Source: Haloferula rosea (lineage in GTDB: Bacteria > Verrucomicrobiota > Verrucomicrobiia > Verrucomicrobiales > Akkermansiaceae). Taken from it: a stretch of DNA of 64,000 nt. Under the pieces are notes generated by a model. That model was not told where the DNA came from. It worked only from the letters and a program-made list of their open reading frames with translations, and ran no database searches. The DNA is taken from positions 62,001-126,000 of the forward strand of contig NZ_JAENII010000012.1 of the NCBI RefSeq assembly GCF_016595525.1, given 5' to 3'. How positions within the stretch are numbered: position 1 is the stretch's first letter; each line of letters begins with the position of its first letter. Both the position numbers and the translations under genes were made by a program. Below, in pieces: positions 25,994 to 33,914 of this stretch.

Positions 25994-26695
25994 CTACTTT
26001 CGCAAGGTGATCGGCCACTTCATGATCGCCTTCACCCGCTGACCACGGCGGGTGGGGGCGGTGAAACTGGACGAAGACGCGATCCTCCGCGCCGGGGCCA
26101 CCAACTCCGAATGACTTGCCGAAATCACACGCCGCACCGAGACGCGTCCCCTTTCGCTGAGTTCCACCTCGAACACCACGGTCCCCTGGCCCACCCCACG
26201 ACGGGCGAGCGATGAGGGGAACTGTGCGGAGCCATGGCGGATCAGCCGTGGCTTGCCGTCGAGCTCACCGATGGAGTAGTGTGACTTCGCGACCGGAGCC
26301 GGAGGCGCCTTCGGTCTCGATTGGGCCGTCGGCTTCGGACGCGGTGCGGGAGGAGCCTTGCGGACCACCGGTTGCGGCAGCGGGGCGGGTTCGACATCAG
26401 TGAAGAACGAATCCACCGGCATCTTCAAGTCGAGCGGCACATCCGCCTTCGGCACCGCCACCCGGGTGGGATCCGGAACCTGCGAAATCTGGGTCAGCGA
26501 CGGTGGCGGTGGTGGAGCCTCCGGTGGGGGTTCCTCGGGCGGCGGCGGTGGAGGCTCCGGCAGCGTCGTGATGTCGATCTCACGAATGTCGAGATCCACC
26601 GTCTTTTGTGCCGGGACCAGCAGACGCGTCAGGCCCAGCAGGGCGAGCAGCGCGCCCGCCATCAGAATCCCGACGATGGTTCCGGAAAACCTCAT
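25994..26695 (-). CDS. tonB: TonB-family energy transducer
   Basis: The start at 26695 gives a 233-aa protein with an N-terminal membrane anchor (residues 6-28). A proline-rich spacer follows (about 45-72, runs of EPPPPPPEEPPPEAPPPPPS), then a second Pro/Lys stretch and a C-terminal TonB domain with GQGTVVFEVELSERGRVSVR and an aromatic end (IMKWPITLRK). Family knowledge: spans the periplasm to energise outer-membrane receptors. It overlaps exbD by 4 bp. The His normally present in the transmembrane segment of TonB is not evident, as in TonB2-type proteins. Confidence 0.93.
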   Translation of the reverse strand: MRFSGTIVGILMAGALLALLGLTRLLVPAQKTVDLDIREIDITTLPEPPPPPPEEPPPEAPPPPPSLTQISQVPDPTRVAVPKADVPLDLKMPVDSFFTDVEPAPLPQPVVRKAPPAPRPKPTAQSRPKAPPAPVAKSHYSIGELDGKPRLIRHGSAQFPSSLARRGVGQGTVVFEVELSERGRVSVRRVISASHSELVAPARRIASSSSFTAPTRRGQRVKAIMKWPITLRK

Positions 26696-27096
26696 TTTTC
26701 CGTCGCCAGTGACACCGAGGTCGCCCCGGCTAGTTTTGAGGCATCGATCACCGCCACCGTGTCCTCGGTATCCGCACTGGCATCCGCACGGATCACCACC
26801 GGGATCTCCGCATCTTCCTCCAGCATCGCCGAGACCACGGCACGCACTCCATCCATCCCGATCTCGCGGCCGCCATGCCACACGCGACCTTCATCGGTCA
26901 CGGCGATCAGGATCGCCTGCTTCTGCAGGTCCTCCGAACTCGCGGCACGCGGCTTCGATACCTGGACCCCCGTTTCCTTCACGAACACCGTCGTCACGAT
27001 GAAAAAGATGAGCAGCAGGAAGACCACGTCGATCAGCGGCGAAATGTCCACCGTGCTGACATTGTCCGAGGTCGTGCTGTGTCGAAAGCGTCTCAT
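26692..27096 (-). CDS. exbD: ExbD/TolR-family proton channel subunit
   Basis: This 134-aa protein has the family layout: a short cytoplasmic N-terminus (MRRFRHSTTSDNVSTVDISP), and one transmembrane helix with the essential Asp (ISPLIDVVFLLLIFFIVTTV, Asp near residue 23). A periplasmic domain follows (ILIAVTDEGRVWHGGREIGM, PVVIRADASADTEDTVAVID). Family knowledge: couples the proton motive force to TonB together with ExbB. It overlaps both neighbours by 4 bp (ATGA), indicating tight translational coupling. Confidence 0.95.
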   Translation of the reverse strand: MRRFRHSTTSDNVSTVDISPLIDVVFLLLIFFIVTTVFVKETGVQVSKPRAASSEDLQKQAILIAVTDEGRVWHGGREIGMDGVRAVVSAMLEEDAEIPVVIRADASADTEDTVAVIDASKLAGATSVSLATEK

Positions 27097-27650
27097 GCCT
27101 CTCCTCCACGGGTTGCCAGTTGATCATGCAGCTGGCGTTGAAGTTCCAGATGACTCGACTCGGATTGCCGCTTCAGCAGCGCAAGCAGGAATGCCGCCGG
27201 CACCGCGATCACCAACCCGGCCTGCGTCGTCACCAGCGCCTTCGAAATGCCGGCGGAAATCGTATCGATCGGTTCGCCACCCGCGCTGCCCGCCAGGCCA
27301 TCGAAGCTCACCAACATCCCGGCCACCGTCCCGAGCAACCCGAGCAGCGGAGCCGCAGCGATCAGAACCGTCAGGAAAGGCAGGCGTCGTTCCACCCACG
27401 CCATCTCATCGAGTTCGAACGAGGCGAACTTGCGCTCCAACTCGCGGCGCCCGGCATGCCCGGCATGCCACGGCAACTCGCTCCGGACTTCGCGTGCCTT
27501 CGACCACTCACCGGACCTGACACGGCGCCACGTTTTCAGCCCACGCCACCAGACGCCGAAGACGAGGGCGTAGATCATGACCGCAAGCACCAGCAGCGCC
27601 AGCAAGGTCACCCCGCCTTCCTCCAAGGTCAGTAGAATCGCATTCTTCAT
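27093..27650 (-). CDS. exbB: ExbB/TolQ-family proton channel protein (short form)
   Basis: A 185-aa protein with three hydrophobic helices. The conserved cytoplasmic-to-membrane region PFLTVLIAAAPLLGLLGTVA and the third helix stretch ISKALVTTQAGLVIAVPAAF match the MotA/TolQ/ExbB family. This is the canonical ExbB2 of the locus. It lies between the large TtpC-like protein and ExbD with 4-bp overlaps on both sides. Confidence 0.94.
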   Translation of the reverse strand: MKNAILLTLEEGGVTLLALLVLAVMIYALVFGVWWRGLKTWRRVRSGEWSKAREVRSELPWHAGHAGRRELERKFASFELDEMAWVERRLPFLTVLIAAAPLLGLLGTVAGMLVSFDGLAGSAGGEPIDTISAGISKALVTTQAGLVIAVPAAFLLALLKRQSESSHLELQRQLHDQLATRGGEA

Positions 27651-29005
27651 TTCTGGCGCAGCGTATTGACGAATGACAAACCGAGGCGCTCCGTCGTCTG
27701 GACGATGCCCTGGCTACGGCGCGAAAGGAAGGCGTGCAGCACGAGCGCGGGAATCGCCACCACCAATCCGAACAGCGTGGTCACCAGAGCCTCCGAAATG
27801 CCGCCTGCCAATGGTTTCGGATCGCCCGAACCGAACAGGGTGATCAGGTTGAAGGTGCGAATCATGCCCGACACCGTGCCGAGCAGACCCAGCAACGGTG
27901 CAGTCGCCGCCGTGACCGCGATCACCGGCAACAGCGAGCTGGCCTTCTGCTGCACCCCCATCAACTGCTCGTAGAGCGTCTCTTCCACGACGTCCGCCGT
28001 ACTCGATGAGATCGACACCAGCTTGGCCATCACCTGACCCGCCGGATGGCTGAAACCTTCGGCCAGTTGGGCCGCCTTGTCACGATCACCGGACCTCAGG
28101 GCCGCCGTGATTGCCGTGACCCATGCCTCACCGGGTTCCCGGTAACGCGCAAAGCCGATCAACTTCCACAAGCCGAACACGAGACTGAGCAGCGCCAGCC
28201 CCAAGATCGGCCAAACCCACAGCCCACCCTTGCGGACCAGGTCGATCGCACCACCGTCGATCTCCTCCAACGCCCGCGCTTTGCCGCCGGTCACATCCAG
28301 AGGAAGGAATACGGTCGCACCCGACTTCAGATCATGGACTTCGGAGTCTGCTCCCACCACCCGTGGCAAGCGCCCCGCTCCCTGCCCCACGGCTCCGCCC
28401 GCCAACCCTCCGCTGTCGGCCTTGAACCACATTGCGGGACCCGCCGCAGCAAATTCACCTTTCACCACACTCCCATCAGGGGCCACCGCTTCTCCCGGCG
28501 CCATCGAGCCACCAAGCAGTGATTCCAGCCGGTCCATCGACGCATCGAGCACCACCAGACGGGCCTTCAGGGCCTGTGCCTCATCATCCGCCTCGGTGGC
28601 GATCACCTGCGGATCCACCTGCAGCTCCGGCGTGCCCGGCCCGGCCAGCGTTTGAACCTTGAGCGCGTGATCCTTCAGCAGACTCGCGAGATATCCCGCA
28701 TCCTGCTTCCGCACCAGCCTCTCCCGTTCGATCGCCCGCAAGGCGGCCTCACGGTCTTCCTTCCCCATCCGGGCGATCCGGACGAGTCGGCGTTTTTCAC
28801 GAAGCTCCAAAGCGACCTCCTCAAACTTTGAGGAAAGCTCCGGCTTCTCCGCAGCAATCGCTTCACGGGCTTCCTTCAGCCCGGTCAGCGATGACTCGAG
28901 ATCCTTCTTCGCCTGCTCAAGGGCATCGGACACCGACACCTCCGCCGCCCCGGCACCGAGGGAGAACCCCAGACCCATCAGGGAAATCAGGATGGAGCGG
29001 ATCAC
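27647..29005 (-). CDS. TtpC-like large ExbB/TolQ family protein
   Basis: This 452-aa protein has a signal peptide (MIRSILISLMGLGFSLGAGA) and a periplasmic coiled-coil domain (about 25-165). A beta-rich stretch leads to the first membrane helix near 261-283 (LWVWPILGLALLSLVFGLW). The MotA/TolQ/ExbB core follows to the C-terminus (AVTAATAPLLGLLGTVSGMI, ISEALVTTLFGLVVAIPALV). The extended periplasmic N-terminus identifies the TtpC type known from Vibrio TonB2 systems, where it is required beside a normal ExbB2. It overlaps the DUF3450 gene and exbB by 4 bp. Confidence 0.9.
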   Translation of the reverse strand: MIRSILISLMGLGFSLGAGAAEVSVSDALEQAKKDLESSLTGLKEAREAIAAEKPELSSKFEEVALELREKRRLVRIARMGKEDREAALRAIERERLVRKQDAGYLASLLKDHALKVQTLAGPGTPELQVDPQVIATEADDEAQALKARLVVLDASMDRLESLLGGSMAPGEAVAPDGSVVKGEFAAAGPAMWFKADSGGLAGGAVGQGAGRLPRVVGADSEVHDLKSGATVFLPLDVTGGKARALEEIDGGAIDLVRKGGLWVWPILGLALLSLVFGLWKLIGFARYREPGEAWVTAITAALRSGDRDKAAQLAEGFSHPAGQVMAKLVSISSSTADVVEETLYEQLMGVQQKASSLLPVIAVTAATAPLLGLLGTVSGMIRTFNLITLFGSGDPKPLAGGISEALVTTLFGLVVAIPALVLHAFLSRRSQGIVQTTERLGLSFVNTLRQK

Positions 29006-29757
29006 TTGGCACCTCCTTCCGGAAGGATCTGCACGGGAAGCTCGACCACTTCAGGCGGCCGCTTCCGGTCCAGTTGGTCGAAAACGTTGCGCAGTTCCTC
29101 GGACAGCTCGGGCTGCGCCTTCCACTCCCAACCATCCGGCCCGGGGATCCCCACGCCGGCATTTCCACTACGATCCGCATAGTAGGCAGCGGCGAGACCC
29201 AGATAGATCACCTCGACCTCCCGACCATCTCGGACCTCCTCACTGCGGGTGAAGCGCCGGTTGAAGGTCTCAGCCTTCGCGATGATGCCGAGAATGGCCT
29301 GGAGCCCGTCGCGCGCCTCGCTGTCGGCCTCCCACGCATCCAGCACCGCGCGCTCGTTCTCCGTGTCGTCGAGCAAGGGATCCGGCAGACGTCCGGCGAG
29401 CGCCAGCATCCTCGGCCGGGCTGCGGCCACCGCTTCCTTCACCACCCGGCGCGTTTCCTTCAACGCCTCCAGATCCGCCTCGGCCTCGCCCTTGCGCTCG
29501 TCGAAGTCACCGGCCGATGTGCCTGCCTTTTCCAACTCCTCGGTGAGCAGGGAGAGCTCACGTTTCTGGATCTCCAGCAAAGCGGACATCTCCTCCTTGC
29601 GCGCTTCCCAGTCGGCCACTTCCTTCGAGCGGAGTGCCTGGGTATCCACGATCTTGCCGATCGTCGCTCGCAGTTCGACGACGGCGGCATCAGGTGCCTC
29701 TTCCTGCGCACACAGCGCGGAAAGGCAGGAGAAACAAAGGATGGCAGGGATTCGCAT
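29002..29757 (-). CDS. DUF3450-family periplasmic coiled-coil protein
   Basis: The 251-aa product has a Sec signal (MRIPAILCFSCLSALCAQEE) and a long coiled coil (residues 25-115, for example RSKEVADWEARKEEMSALLE). A conserved C-terminal part with YLGLAAAYYADRSGNAGVGI fits DUF3450. In gammaproteobacteria DUF3450 genes sit next to ttpC-exbB2-exbD2-tonB2, as here. A role in coupling the channel complex to the receptor is plausible but unproven. It is the first gene of the overlapping run DUF3450-ttpC-exbB-exbD-tonB and lies 101 bp downstream of the receptor gene. Confidence 0.87.
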   Translation of the reverse strand: MRIPAILCFSCLSALCAQEEAPDAAVVELRATIGKIVDTQALRSKEVADWEARKEEMSALLEIQKRELSLLTEELEKAGTSAGDFDERKGEAEADLEALKETRRVVKEAVAAARPRMLALAGRLPDPLLDDTENERAVLDAWEADSEARDGLQAILGIIAKAETFNRRFTRSEEVRDGREVEVIYLGLAAAYYADRSGNAGVGIPGPDGWEWKAQPELSEELRNVFDQLDRKRPPEVVELPVQILPEGGAK

Positions 29758-29804
29758 GCGGAGAATGAACTAAGCTGGAGTCTCGACCCGGACAACGCAA
29801 GAGC

Positions 29805-29826
29805 CGGGGCGGCTTTCGCCACCCCG
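29805..29826 (-). other. GAAA-tetraloop hairpin between receptor gene and DUF3450 gene
   Basis: On the minus strand a 9-bp stem (one G-U pair) closes a GAAA tetraloop, GGGGTGGC-GAAA-GCCGCCCC. There is no U-run. It could stabilise the receptor mRNA 3' end or cut read-through to lower expression of the transducer genes relative to the receptor. Confidence 0.5.
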
Positions 29827-29858
29827 ACCCCGAACAATGCGCTGGTGAATCGGCTTGA

Positions 29859-32105
29859 TCAGAAACGGGCCTCCGCACCGACGAACCAGGTCCGTCCGAT
29901 GTTCGTCCGCGGACCTTCAGGGATCCGGGTCACGATGCCACGCTCGTCGAAGATGTTGTTGAGACCACCGACGAGACGCCAGTTGTCGTTGATGTCATAG
30001 TAACCGGACAGGTCCACGGTCAGCAGGGCATCGATCTTGCCTTGGCGGGCCGTCGTCGAAGGTGCCGCCAGATTCGCCGCGGTGCCGTAGGTGTGGCTGG
30101 TGAAGTAAGCATCGAGATTCACGCCCCAACACTCGGCTGCATAGCCGATCCCGCTGGCGAGCTTCCACTCGGGCACATATGGGATGTCGGCTCCGGGTTG
30201 GCCACCTGCGTAGATGTTGTCGGCGCCACCGGCGGTGAGAGCCTGCTTGAGCTCGGCACTCGTCCAGGTCGCGCTGAAATACATCGGCAACTGGAAACCC
30301 CAACCCCGGCTGACCGACGGGTCGTAGGACACCAGACCTTCGACACCCCAGACCTCGGCTTCGCCCGCATTGGCATTGATGCCATTGCCCAATCCGGCAT
30401 CCACACCGATCAGGTTGTCGAAGTCGGTGAGGAAACCCGCGGTATCCACGACCAGACCTTCGTTGCGATAGCGCCATCCGAGTTCGTATCCCATGCTCTC
30501 TTCCTCCTGGACTCCTCCGTTGATGTAGGAGTTCGGTCCCGGAAGCGAGTAGCCGCGATAGGCACCACCGTAAGTACTATGGCACTCGTTCCACTGGTAG
30601 TTGAAGCCGAGTCCTCCACCCCAGACACCGAGGTCGTCCGATGAACGCAGACCCGTGCCGTTGTAATCGGTTGTGTCGTATTCCACGCGCTCGTAACGGA
30701 TGCCGGGACGCAGCGTCAACTGGCCGATCTCGATGGTGTCCTCGAGGTAGAAGGACGCGGCGGTTGCTTCTTCAAGACGGTTGGCTTCCTCACCGGGTGT
30801 GCCGGAACGGTAGAGGCTGAAGTTCGATCCACCGTTCGCGTTGTAGACGTCGACCCACTGCTCGCGGAACACCCGGTCGTAGTGGAGGCGGAAACCACCC
30901 ACCAACTCGTGCGATGCTCCACCGGTTTCGAAGTTCCAGGTCGCCTGGTTCTGCCAGCCGTAGGCGTTGTAGTAACGGGCGTTGGCCTTCACTCCGATCG
31001 ATCCGGTGGCGTTGCCTTGCAGGACATTGGTCAGCCCCGGATTGAGCAGCGCCGAGTTCAGGCTACTGCGACCAACAACCCGACCGCGGCCATCGATCCC
31101 GGGGTTCTGCACCGCCGAGACGTGATCGAGCTTGTACCAGTTCCGCTCGAAATTGTTCCAATACAGGGTCGACTGGAGCTTGAAGGTGTCGCTCGGCTCC
31201 ACGATGTAGCGGAAGTAGGAGCGATGCTGCTTCGTGTCCATGTTGTCGAAGACGGTCGCGGCATAGCGCGTGTCCGGATTCGCACGCGCATCCAACTCGG
31301 TCAGACCCAGGTATCCCTCGTCGGATTCGAAGTCGGTCATGCCATACTTGAACTCAAAGCGCTGCTTCACATCGCCGTCGATCTCCCAGAATGCCTTCAG
31401 CATCGGCTCGTAGAGACTGAAGCCACTGCTGTCGGTGATCGGACCCAGGAAGTCCCGGAAGCCGTCGCTTCGCTGACCGTGGAACTCCAGCAGGTAACCC
31501 CAACGACCATTCTCGGTTTCGAAGGTGTCCCCATACCACGTATGGTTGAAGAAGGTGTTGTCGCTGCCCCCGGTCGTCCGCGAATAGAAGTTCGGCCCAC
31601 CGTCACCGGGAACCGGCGTCGAAAGGAAATTCAGCGCTCCGCCGGTGGTCTGCGGACCGTAGCGCACCTGACTCGACCCCTTGAGCACCTCGACCGCCGA
31701 CATGCGGCCGGACTTCGGGAAATAGTAGGCCGCAGGGGCCGAATAGGGCGCCGGGGCCGTCAGAATCCCGTCTTCCATCACCGTCACCTTCGACGTCCGG
31801 GTGCCATCCGCCCCACGCATCGAAATGTTCGGGAAGTTCCCGTAGCCATCCTCCTGACGCACATACACCCCGGGAACCGGGGCCAGCACCTTGGCGATAT
31901 CGGTGTATCCGCGCTTCGTGAACTCCTCGGAGTCAATGTAGGCCGCCGCACCCGCCAGCTCCCATGCCGCTTCCGTGCTGCCCACCACCGTCAGACCCTC
32001 GAGACTGTCCAGCCCTTCCAAGACATCCTGGGCGCCTGCCGCACCCGCCATTGCCAACATCGCAGCACAGGCTGCCAGATCCATTCGTCGATTCCGTGTG
32101 TTCAT
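29859..32105 (-). CDS. TonB-dependent outer-membrane receptor (FecA-like)
   Basis: A 748-aa protein with a Sec signal (after MNTRNRRMDLAACAAMLAMA) and a TonB-box-like EGLTVVGS near residue 36. A plug domain follows (about 50-170, YTDIAKVLAPVPGVYVRQED, NISMRGADGTRTSKVTVMED), then a 22-strand barrel ending in the aromatic TWFVGAEARF. The plug resembles FecA-type siderophore receptors, but the substrate is unknown; related receptors import cobalamin, nickel or sugars. It heads the TonB2-type cluster. A possible Fur-like site sits 25 bp upstream. Confidence 0.92.
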   Translation of the reverse strand: MNTRNRRMDLAACAAMLAMAGAAGAQDVLEGLDSLEGLTVVGSTEAAWELAGAAAYIDSEEFTKRGYTDIAKVLAPVPGVYVRQEDGYGNFPNISMRGADGTRTSKVTVMEDGILTAPAPYSAPAAYYFPKSGRMSAVEVLKGSSQVRYGPQTTGGALNFLSTPVPGDGGPNFYSRTTGGSDNTFFNHTWYGDTFETENGRWGYLLEFHGQRSDGFRDFLGPITDSSGFSLYEPMLKAFWEIDGDVKQRFEFKYGMTDFESDEGYLGLTELDARANPDTRYAATVFDNMDTKQHRSYFRYIVEPSDTFKLQSTLYWNNFERNWYKLDHVSAVQNPGIDGRGRVVGRSSLNSALLNPGLTNVLQGNATGSIGVKANARYYNAYGWQNQATWNFETGGASHELVGGFRLHYDRVFREQWVDVYNANGGSNFSLYRSGTPGEEANRLEEATAASFYLEDTIEIGQLTLRPGIRYERVEYDTTDYNGTGLRSSDDLGVWGGGLGFNYQWNECHSTYGGAYRGYSLPGPNSYINGGVQEEESMGYELGWRYRNEGLVVDTAGFLTDFDNLIGVDAGLGNGINANAGEAEVWGVEGLVSYDPSVSRGWGFQLPMYFSATWTSAELKQALTAGGADNIYAGGQPGADIPYVPEWKLASGIGYAAECWGVNLDAYFTSHTYGTAANLAAPSTTARQGKIDALLTVDLSGYYDINDNWRLVGGLNNIFDERGIVTRIPEGPRTNIGRTWFVGAEARF

Positions 32106-32129
32106 GTGTCGAAAGTCAGTTAATCTTAT

Positions 32130-32144
32130 TGAGACGCAGTCGCA
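32130..32144 (-). promoter_or_regulatory. possible Fur-like operator upstream of the TonB-dependent receptor
   Basis: TGAGACGCAGTCGCA is an imperfect 7-1-7 palindrome (five of seven half-site positions match), 25-39 bp upstream of the receptor start codon, close to where a promoter would be expected. It resembles the TGAGAAT-N-ATTCTCA Fur layout only partly. Confidence 0.3.
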
Positions 32145-32264
32145 ACTTGATGGCGCGGTTTGTGCCTCCGTGACCCCTCATCCGTCAAAGGAATTTTTCA
32201 AAAATGCCGAGATCCACCGTTCTCCCCAGCCGAGGAGGGTGCTCGATCGACCTACCGAACCAGG

Positions 32265-32786
32265 CTACTCCCCGGTCGAATCGCCCCCAGCAGCGGGCTT
32301 CGGAGCCGGTTTTCGCTCAGCCACCGCTTGCTTCAGGACCGCATGAAGCGGGGAATCCTCCTTCAGATTCTTGAGAACCACTTCCAGTTGATAGCCCTCG
32401 CCCCGCTCTGCCACTCGATACACACAGTCGACCACCGCCCGCAGCAGTTCTTCGGTCTGGTGCTTCTCGTCCACGGCCCCGTAGTCCAATGCGATCCGAT
32501 AGCTGTCATCCTCCTTGAGATCCGACAACACCTTGATTCCCGCCACACTCGCCATGTTGATGTCCTCCTGCTTGTGGAAGGATACCGCGGGAGGAATGTA
32601 GGGGATCCCGATGGCCTGAAAGGCGGACTCAGGCATCGCCATCCCGATCACGAAGGGGACCTCCACCACCAGGATCTCCGCCTGCCTTGTGTCGAGAGGC
32701 AGCGGAATCATCGCCAGCGCGTCCTCGCTGGCGGCAAGGGTTCGGATCAACAGGATGGAAACCAGCAGTCTTGGGAGCAACTTCAT
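32265..32786 (-). CDS. unknown secreted protein, 173 aa
   Basis: The start at 32786 yields a Sec signal (MKLLPRLLVSILLIRTLAAS). The mature part has an alternating hydrophobic stretch (ILVVEVPFVIGMAMPESAFQ) and a mixed alpha/beta middle. A Pro/Lys/Gly tail (KPAPKPAAGGDSTGE) closes it. I recognise no family. It lies between the ketosynthase pair (105 bp upstream) and the TonB receptor (159 bp downstream), all on the same strand. It could belong to either unit. It may be a periplasmic or surface-associated accessory of the receptor, but this is only contextual. Confidence 0.65.
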   Translation of the reverse strand: MKLLPRLLVSILLIRTLAASEDALAMIPLPLDTRQAEILVVEVPFVIGMAMPESAFQAIGIPYIPPAVSFHKQEDINMASVAGIKVLSDLKEDDSYRIALDYGAVDEKHQTEELLRAVVDCVYRVAERGEGYQLEVVLKNLKEDSPLHAVLKQAVAERKPAPKPAAGGDSTGE

Positions 32787-32891
32787 GACGGTTTGGAGCG
32801 AAGGGAGTTCGGCCGGGTTCGCCGGATTCACGGACGGACCCAAGCCACCTACACACCACTTCACGGCCGCCTCGGCAAGATCGCAGCGCGA

Positions 32892-33914
32892 TCAGGGAGC
32901 ATCGAAGACCGCGCCACCGACGGCTTCATTCCCGCCCACAGCCGTGACCACCGCGCGCTCCGCCCGCCCGGTCCTGAGCCATTCGAGAGCCGCGACGGTC
33001 TGGATGGCCGCCGAGGCACCCATCGCTTCACCCAGGAATTCCCGGGTTGAAATTCGCGGACCGTGCCAAGGCAGATCCTCGGCTTGATCGGTCCGGGCCA
33101 CCCCATTGCGACCATCGGCCCAAAGGGTCCTGCCGTTGTCGTCAGCTCCAAGATTCCGCCACAGCCGGGCCATGGCATCGACAGGACTTTCGACCTCCGC
33201 ATAGCTGACCGGATCAGGGATCGACATCAACCGCGGTCCATCGCCTTCACGACCCAGCACCACGGCAGCAGCGCCTTCGGAAGGCAAAAGACTAGAACTG
33301 TAGTAGCCCATCGCCTCCGCGCTGAGCCAGTCCATTTCTTCGGTGGCGACCACCACGCAGAGATCACAATCGCCTCGATCCAGCCATTCCGTGGCCAACT
33401 CAAGCCCCGCGAACCATTCGGCGCCATCCCCGACGATGGTATCATTCGGAGCGCTCGAACCCATCACCGCCGACAGGTGGCTCGAAGGAGCATTGTACAC
33501 GGTTTCAGGGAAGAGGATGGGACTGGCGACCGATGGATCCGTCAGCACCTCGCCGAAGAAGCGGTTGGAATAATTCACGCAGCCATTCATCAGCGTGCAG
33601 ATCACGGCAACGCGCAGATCACCATCCCTGGCCGCCTGATGGCGTTCCGCACCCATGGCTTCGAACACCGCCGCCGCCGCGTACTTACCAAGCGCGCTGG
33701 CCCGGCGCAGTCGCGGTGACTTCGGCAGCAGCGATCGGTCGGTCAGCTTCGGCACCTTGGCGACCGGAGTCGTGATGGAGGCCCCCTGATCGGTCGGGCG
33801 CTCCAGCACCGTTTGCTCCACCGCACGCTGCGCGTCGATGGTTTCCATCATCGCGGAGATCCCCCACCCGGCCGGCGTCACGGCTCCGGTTCCCAGCACG
33901 ACGATCCTGCTCAC
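32892..33914 (-). CDS. ketosynthase-like chain-length-factor-type protein without catalytic residues
   Basis: A 340-aa thiolase-fold protein starting at GTG 33914, which overlaps the upstream ketosynthase stop by 4 bp (GTGA). The fold is visible in MSRIVVLGTGAVTPAGWGIS, the LFPETVYNAPSSHLSAVMGS stretch, VVVATEEMDWLSAEA and SEGAAAVVLGREGDG. Aligned to its partner, the nucleophile Cys becomes Gly 164 (TIVGDGAEWF). The HGTGT loop is replaced by LWADGRNGV, and the last His becomes Glu 296 (FLGEAMG). It therefore cannot condense by itself and should pair with the active ketosynthase as KS-beta/CLF subunits do. Confidence 0.85.
   Translation of the reverse strand: MSRIVVLGTGAVTPAGWGISAMMETIDAQRAVEQTVLERPTDQGASITTPVAKVPKLTDRSLLPKSPRLRRASALGKYAAAAVFEAMGAERHQAARDGDLRVAVICTLMNGCVNYSNRFFGEVLTDPSVASPILFPETVYNAPSSHLSAVMGSSAPNDTIVGDGAEWFAGLELATEWLDRGDCDLCVVVATEEMDWLSAEAMGYYSSSLLPSEGAAAVVLGREGDGPRLMSIPDPVSYAEVESPVDAMARLWRNLGADDNGRTLWADGRNGVARTDQAEDLPWHGPRISTREFLGEAMGASAAIQTVAALEWLRTGRAERAVVTAVGGNEAVGGAVFDAP

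Noticed and set aside
30882-32123. 413-aa plus-strand frame opposite the TonB receptor
   Set aside because: Antisense shadow of a well-supported outer-membrane receptor.
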